Shown here: positions 60,037-64,000 of the stretch, in pieces
Numbering within the stretch: the stretch's first letter is position 1
Layout: each line of letters starts with the position of its first letter
Assembly: GCA_945952025.1 (NCBI GenBank)
Contig: CAMFGW010000003.1
Location: forward strand, 1-64,000
Source of the DNA: an uncultured Paracoccaceae bacterium
Lineage (GTDB): Bacteria > Pseudomonadota > Alphaproteobacteria > Rhodobacterales > Rhodobacteraceae
DNA length: 64,000 nucleotides
Direction: 5' to 3'
Translations under genes and position numbers: made by a program
The notes under the pieces: generated by a model
The model's database searches: none
Seen by the model: only the letters and a program-made list of their open reading frames with translations
What the model was told of the DNA's origin: nothing

Positions 60037-62976
60037 ATGTGCGCCGACCAGACTTCCGACCCCGCCCACGACTACCGCGCGACCGTCTTTTTGCCCGAAA
60101 CCCCCTTCCCGATGCGTGCGGGCCTGCCGCAGCGCGAACCCGGCTGGCTGGCCCGGTGGGAACGGATCGGCGTCTATGACCGGCTGCGCTCGACCACGGC
60201 GGGCCGCCCGCCCTTCATCCTGCATGACGGCCCCCCGTATGCGAACGGGCATCTGCACATCGGGCACGCGCTGAACAAGATCCTGAAGGACATGGTGGTG
60301 CGCAGCCAGCAGATGATGGGCCGCGACGCGCGCTATGTGCCGGGCTGGGACTGCCACGGCCTGCCGATCGAATGGAAGATCGAGGAGCGTTACCGCGCCG
60401 AGGGCCGCGACAAGGACGCGGTTCCGGTGATCGAGTTCCGCCAGGAATGCCGCAAGTTCGCCGAGGGCTGGATCGACGTGCAGCGCGCCGAGTTCAAGCG
60501 GCTGGGCGTGACCGGCGCCTGGGACCGGCCCTACCTGACCATGGACTACCATGCGGAAGCCGTCATCGCGGCCGAGTTCATGGACTTCCTGATGAACGGC
60601 TCGCTCTACCAGGGTTCGAAGCCCGTGATGTGGAGCCCGGTGGAAAAGACCGCGCTCGCCGAGGCAGAGGTCGAATATCACGACCATACCAGCCACCAGG
60701 TCTGGGTGCGCTTCCCGGTCATTTCGGCCAGCGCCTTCGCAGAGGGCGAGGCCTGCCTTGCGCCGGACATCCTGCAGGCATCGGTGGTGATCTGGACCAC
60801 GACGCCCTGGACCATCCCGCAGAACCGCGCCGTGGCCTATGGGCCGGGCATTTCTTACGGGCTTTATGCCGTTCAGGGCGTGGTCGAAGGCGCGACGGCG
60901 CGGGCGGGCGAGACGCTTCTTCTGGCCGACGCGCTGGCCCAGGGCGTCATGACCGCCGCCAAGGTCGAGCGGTTCGAGCGCCTGCGCGACGTGGGCGCCG
61001 ATGAGCTTCGGGCCCTGACGCTTGCGCACCCCTACCGTGGGCTCGATCCGGCGGGCGAGTGGGACTATGACGTGCCGCTTCTGCCGGGCGACCATGTGAC
61101 CGAGGATGCGGGCACGGGCTTTGTCCATACCGCGCCGTCCCATGGTGACGACGACTACCAGATGGGCGTGAAGTTCGGCCTGCCGATGACCTGGAACGTC
61201 GAGCCGGACGGCAGCTACCGCGCCGACCTGCCGGTCTTCGGCGGCCAGGCGATCATCCTGCCGGACGGCAAGGAAGGGCCGGCGAACGTCTCGAACATCA
61301 AGGCGCTGCATGGGGCGGGCGCGCTACTGGCCAAGGGCAAGCTCAAGCATTCCTACCCCCATTCCTGGCGGTCGAAGGCGCCGCTCATCTATCGCAACAC
61401 GCCGCAATGGTTCGTGGCGATCGACAAGCCGCTCGATGACAACAAGGGCAACTACGGCCGCACGATCCGCGAACGCGCGCTGACCTCGATCGCCGAACTG
61501 GTGACCTGGACGCCGCCCACGGGCCGCAACCGCCTGCATTCGATGATCGAGGCGCGCCCCGACTGGGTGCTGTCGCGCCAGCGCGCCTGGGGCGTGCCGC
61601 TGACCTGCTTCGTCAAGCGCGGCGCCAAGCCCACCGACCCCGATTTCCTGCTGCGGAATGCCGAGGTGAATGGCCGTATCGCTGCTGCCTTCGAGGCCGA
61701 GGGCGCCGACGTCTGGTATCGCGAAGGGTTCAAGGACGAAGTCTTGAAGGGCATCGTCGATCCCGAAGCCTACGATCAGGTGCGCGACGTGCTGGACGTG
61801 TGGTTCGATTCCGGCTCGACCCATGCCTTCGTGCTACGCGACCGCGCGGACGGGGCGAAGGACGGGATCGCGGATCTTTACCTGGAGGGGACCGACCAGC
61901 ACCGGGGCTGGTTCCATTCCTCGCTTCTTCAGGCCTGCGGCACGATCGGCCGCGCGCCCTACCGGGGGGTGCTGACGCACGGCTTCACGCTCGATGAAAA
62001 GGGCATGAAGATGTCGAAGTCGCTCGGCAATACCGTCGCGCCGCAAGAGGTGATCGACGAATATGGCGCCGACATCCTCAGGCTGTGGGTGGCGCTGTCG
62101 GACTACACCGTCGACCTGCGCATCGGGAAAGAGATCCTGAAGGGCACCGCCGACAGCTACCGGCGGCTGCGGAACACGCTGCGCTATCTTCTGGGCGCGC
62201 TTGCGGGCTTCACGGACGCCGAGCGGGTCGATCCGGCCCAAATGCCGGAGCTGGAGCGCTGGGTGCTGCACCGGATGGCGGAACTCGACCGCGTGGTGCG
62301 CGAGGGCTATGCGGCCTTTGACTTCCAGGGGGTGTTCCAGACGCTCTTCACCTTCTGCACGGTCGACCTGTCGGCGATCTATTTCGACATCCGCAAGGAC
62401 GCGCTTTATTGCGACCGGCCGGACAGCCTGCGCCGGCGGGCCGCGCGCACGGTCATGGACCTGCTCTTCCACCGCCTGACCACCTGGCTCGCGCCGATCC
62501 TCGTCTTCACGATGGAGGAGGCCTGGCTCGAGCGGTTCCCGGGCGATGACAGCTCGATCCACCTTCAGGACATGCCCGAGACGCCGGCAAGCTGGCTCGA
62601 CCCCGCCCTGGCCGCAAAGTGGGACGCGATCCGCCGCGTCCGCCGGGCGGTGACGGCGGCGCTCGAGGTGCAGCGGACGGCCAAGGTCATCGGTGCGAGC
62701 CTGGAAGCCGCGCCCGTCGTCCATGTCGAGGACCGCGAGGTGCTGGCGGCGCTGAAGTCGGTCGATTTCGCCGAACTGTGTATCACCTCGGCCCTGTCGC
62801 TGACCGCCGATCCCGCGCCGGCCGAGGCGTTCCGCCTGCCGGACGTGCCGGGCGTCGGCGTCGTCTTCGAGGAAGCATCGGGCGAAAAGTGCGAGCGCTG
62901 CTGGCGCATCCTGCCGGACGTGGGCACGCATGCGCATCCCTGCACCTGCGCGCGCTGCGACGCGGCACTGGACTAG
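60037..62976 (+). CDS. ileS: Isoleucyl-tRNA synthetase
   Basis: A 979-residue class I aminoacyl-tRNA synthetase charging tRNA-Ile. The HIGH motif (NGHLHIGHALNK) lies near residue 68-79, the editing (CP1) domain between about 190 and 420 with TTTPWTIPQN, and KMSKSLGN near residue 655. The C-terminal zinc-binding cysteines CERCWRILPDVGTHAHPCTCARC fall at about 950-973. This is the bacterial type with C-terminal zinc domain. The ATG at 60037 has a short AAGGA-like stretch 11 bases earlier. A stem-loop follows the stop. Convergent with the DUF1127 gene. Confidence 0.97.
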   Translation: MCADQTSDPAHDYRATVFLPETPFPMRAGLPQREPGWLARWERIGVYDRLRSTTAGRPPFILHDGPPYANGHLHIGHALNKILKDMVVRSQQMMGRDARYVPGWDCHGLPIEWKIEERYRAEGRDKDAVPVIEFRQECRKFAEGWIDVQRAEFKRLGVTGAWDRPYLTMDYHAEAVIAAEFMDFLMNGSLYQGSKPVMWSPVEKTALAEAEVEYHDHTSHQVWVRFPVISASAFAEGEACLAPDILQASVVIWTTTPWTIPQNRAVAYGPGISYGLYAVQGVVEGATARAGETLLLADALAQGVMTAAKVERFERLRDVGADELRALTLAHPYRGLDPAGEWDYDVPLLPGDHVTEDAGTGFVHTAPSHGDDDYQMGVKFGLPMTWNVEPDGSYRADLPVFGGQAIILPDGKEGPANVSNIKALHGAGALLAKGKLKHSYPHSWRSKAPLIYRNTPQWFVAIDKPLDDNKGNYGRTIRERALTSIAELVTWTPPTGRNRLHSMIEARPDWVLSRQRAWGVPLTCFVKRGAKPTDPDFLLRNAEVNGRIAAAFEAEGADVWYREGFKDEVLKGIVDPEAYDQVRDVLDVWFDSGSTHAFVLRDRADGAKDGIADLYLEGTDQHRGWFHSSLLQACGTIGRAPYRGVLTHGFTLDEKGMKMSKSLGNTVAPQEVIDEYGADILRLWVALSDYTVDLRIGKEILKGTADSYRRLRNTLRYLLGALAGFTDAERVDPAQMPELERWVLHRMAELDRVVREGYAAFDFQGVFQTLFTFCTVDLSAIYFDIRKDALYCDRPDSLRRRAARTVMDLLFHRLTTWLAPILVFTMEEAWLERFPGDDSSIHLQDMPETPASWLDPALAAKWDAIRRVRRAVTAALEVQRTAKVIGASLEAAPVVHVEDREVLAALKSVDFAELCITSALSLTADPAPAEAFRLPDVPGVGVVFEEASGEKCERCWRILPDVGTHAHPCTCARCDAALD

Positions 62977-62985
62977 GGCCTGCTG

Positions 62986-63006
62986 GGGCGGCCCTTGGGG
63001 CCGCCC
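62986..63006. terminator. Hairpin between ileS and the DUF1127 gene
   Basis: GGGCGGCC (62986-62993) pairs with GGCCGCCC (62999-63006) around CTTGG. It lacks a T tract on either strand; possible weak bidirectional terminator. Confidence 0.5.
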
Positions 63007-63011
63007 GACCG

Positions 63012-63209
63012 TCAATCCTTCCAGTCGTCCGTCAGGGCGCGCAGATCGGTGCGGCTGAGGCCGGCGTCGTCGATCAGGTGGTCGTCCGGCTTGGCAAGCA
63101 ATCTTTGCAATTCGCGCCGGCCCGCGCGTCGTTCGCGGCTTGCGGTCAGGAAAGCCGCAAGGCGGCCGCGCATGTACCCGGATGCGGTCTGCCATAGTCC
63201 TGTCTGCAC
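63012..63209 (-). CDS. DUF1127-domain small protein
   Basis: A 65-residue protein if started at the GTG at 63209, or 93 residues from the ATG at 63293. Its C-terminal part, RRELQRLLAKPDDHLIDDAGLSRTDLRALTDDW, is the DUF1127 signature (RELxxLxDxxLxDIGLxRxDI-like). DUF1127 proteins in alphaproteobacteria are small regulators, sometimes RNA-binding or phosphate/stress-related. The shorter start is preferred because the longer one would begin inside the divergent LysR promoter region. Function here is unknown. Confidence 0.72.
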   Translation of the reverse strand: MQTGLWQTASGYMRGRLAAFLTASRERRAGRRELQRLLAKPDDHLIDDAGLSRTDLRALTDDWKD

Positions 63210-63259
63210 TTTCCGGTCCCCCGCATCACTTGATGGCTCACAGTCGTGCTGGGATGTGC

Positions 63260-63294
63260 TATGTGGCAAACGAATAGTCGTTACGTCACACATA
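63260..63294. promoter_or_regulatory. Inverted repeat, candidate LysR-type operator
   Basis: TATGTG (63260-63265) and CACATA (63289-63294) form a perfect inverted repeat 23 bases apart, between the divergent DUF1127 and LysR genes. The region is AT-richer than its surroundings. Position suits a LysR regulator's site, but the spacing is long for a single T-N11-A box. Confidence 0.4.
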
Positions 63295-63311
63295 AGAAGA
63301 ATTGATGCTTT

Positions 63312-64000
63312 ATGCCCGCGCCCCTTGAAAGCGACCTTTTGCGCAGCTTCCTTGCGGTCTGTGAGACGGGCAGCCTGACGGCGGCCGCCGGGCGGGTCGG
63401 GCGCACCCAGTCCGCGCTCAGCATGCAGATCAAGCGGTTGGAAGAGGTTGTGGGGACGCCGCTTTTCGAACGCCAGCCGCGCGGGGTGGTGCCGACAGCG
63501 GCCGGGCGGCAGCTGTCAGGCTATGCGCGTCGTGTCGTCGATCTGCTCGAGGTTGCGGGCGCCGCGCTCCGAACGGCCGATTGTGCCGGTCCGGTGCGCA
63601 TCGGCGTGCCGGTCGAGTTCAGCGATACGGCCCTGGCGAACGCGCTCGTCCGGTTCGGCGACCTCCACCCGGGTGCTGAAGTCACGGTGGTCAGCGACTA
63701 TTCGAGCCCGTTGCGCGACAGGTTCGACCGGCGCGAGTTGGAGATCGCCATCCTTTACCAGCGGCCAGAGACTGCGGCCGGCGAAATCCTTCGCGTCGAG
63801 CCGACCGTCTGGGTGACGTCAGAACGCTATCAACAGCATTTGAAAAGGCCGCTGCCGGTTGCGAGCTACTTCGGTTCGCGCTGGTGCCAGGATCATATGA
63901 TCGGCTCGCTCAGGCGCAACGGCACGGACTACAGGATCGCCTTCGAATGCGACACGACGATGGGCTTCCTGTCAGCGGTGCGCGCGGGCCTTGCGGTCGT
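63312..64000 (+). CDS. LysR-family transcriptional regulator, 5' part
   Basis: The first 229 codons of a LysR gene cut off by the right edge. The N-terminal helix-turn-helix reads LLRSFLAVCETGSLTAAAGRVGRTQSALSMQIKRLEE at about residues 9-46, then a linker helix LFERQPRGVVPTAAGRQL. The substrate-binding domain starts near residue 95 (VRIGVPVEFSD). It is divergent from the DUF1127 gene, with an inverted repeat between. The inducer and targets cannot be told from the sequence present; the other half of the effector domain is missing. Confidence 0.9.
   Translation, partial: MPAPLESDLLRSFLAVCETGSLTAAAGRVGRTQSALSMQIKRLEEVVGTPLFERQPRGVVPTAAGRQLSGYARRVVDLLEVAGAALRTADCAGPVRIGVPVEFSDTALANALVRFGDLHPGAEVTVVSDYSSPLRDRFDRRELEIAILYQRPETAAGEILRVEPTVWVTSERYQQHLKRPLPVASYFGSRWCQDHMIGSLRRNGTDYRIAFECDTTMGFLSAVRAGLAV

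Overview
The window is high-GC, gene-dense chromosomal DNA of an alphaproteobacterium, most likely order Rhodobacterales (Paracoccaceae-type). The basis is family content rather than any search: an RpoH-type heat-shock sigma factor, CarD next to fdxA and a Suv3-like helicase, DUF6476, DUF3572 and DUF983 proteins, an RTX/Hint protein, an H-NOX-like/GGDEF pair, and several N-methyl-amine demethylation enzymes. I see no photosynthesis, ribosomal-RNA, prophage, CRISPR or intact insertion-sequence genes. One tRNA gene (Arg, ACG) is present.

Layout. 0-4.7 kb: the 5' part of an SRAP (YedK/HMCES) gene, a trimethylamine-dehydrogenase-like flavoenzyme, a YidB-like protein, an MTA/SAH nucleosidase, about 550 bases without a clear gene, and tRNA-Arg. 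4.7-11 kb: rluD-like gene, cls, rpoH, psd and pssA (three phospholipid genes flanking the heat-shock sigma factor), and a Gfo/Idh/MocA oxidoreductase. 11-18 kb, minus strand: membrane dipeptidase, a large RTX protein with a C-terminal Hint domain, oligoendopeptidase F, a lysophospholipase and an SCP2 protein. 18-23 kb: TPR protein, Suv3-like helicase, Hsp15-like S4 protein, fdxA, carD. 23-34 kb: a metabolic block with a DMT transporter, a DUF1989-GcvT fusion followed by a truncated hemoglobin, a secreted hydrolase, a DeoR regulator divergent from a choline-kinase-like gene plus a dimethylglycine-dehydrogenase-like gene, an aldo/keto reductase and a GlxA-type AraC regulator. 34-43 kb: two small lipoproteins, an XRE regulator divergent from a fatty-acid desaturase, Nudix/DUF983, an EF-hand protein, an ECF sigma/membrane protein/CnrX-like run, a PleD-like diguanylate cyclase, a DUF3572 protein and a HAD phosphatase. 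43-47 kb: an MttB-family methyltransferase and the H-NOX-like/GGDEF pair. 47-47.9 kb: a conspicuously AT-rich orphan gene. 48-64 kb: an HugZ-like protein, acs, an MHS/MFS transporter interrupted by an amber codon, truA, the YcjX/YcjF pair, a DUF2339 protein, a duplicated non-coding element, a second truncated hemoglobin, ileS with a possible leader peptide, a DUF1127 protein and a LysR gene cut by the window edge.

How the genes fit together. Several separated loci point to use of methylated amines as carbon, nitrogen and one-carbon sources: the TMADH-like enzyme, DUF1989-GcvT, the DMGDH-like enzyme and MttB. Folate-linked GcvT domains would receive the methyl-derived carbon, and a GlxA/GbdR-like regulator and a DeoR regulator sit close by. 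cls, psd and pssA form a phospholipid group. acs and the interrupted transporter look like a former acetate/carboxylate uptake pair. The most unusual signals are (i) repeated short tandem duplications of gene 3' ends that include the stop codon, (ii) the DUF1989-GcvT/truncated-hemoglobin pair, (iii) the amber-interrupted transporter, (iv) the AT-rich orphan gene, and (v) an H-NOX-like protein without its usual heme ligand.
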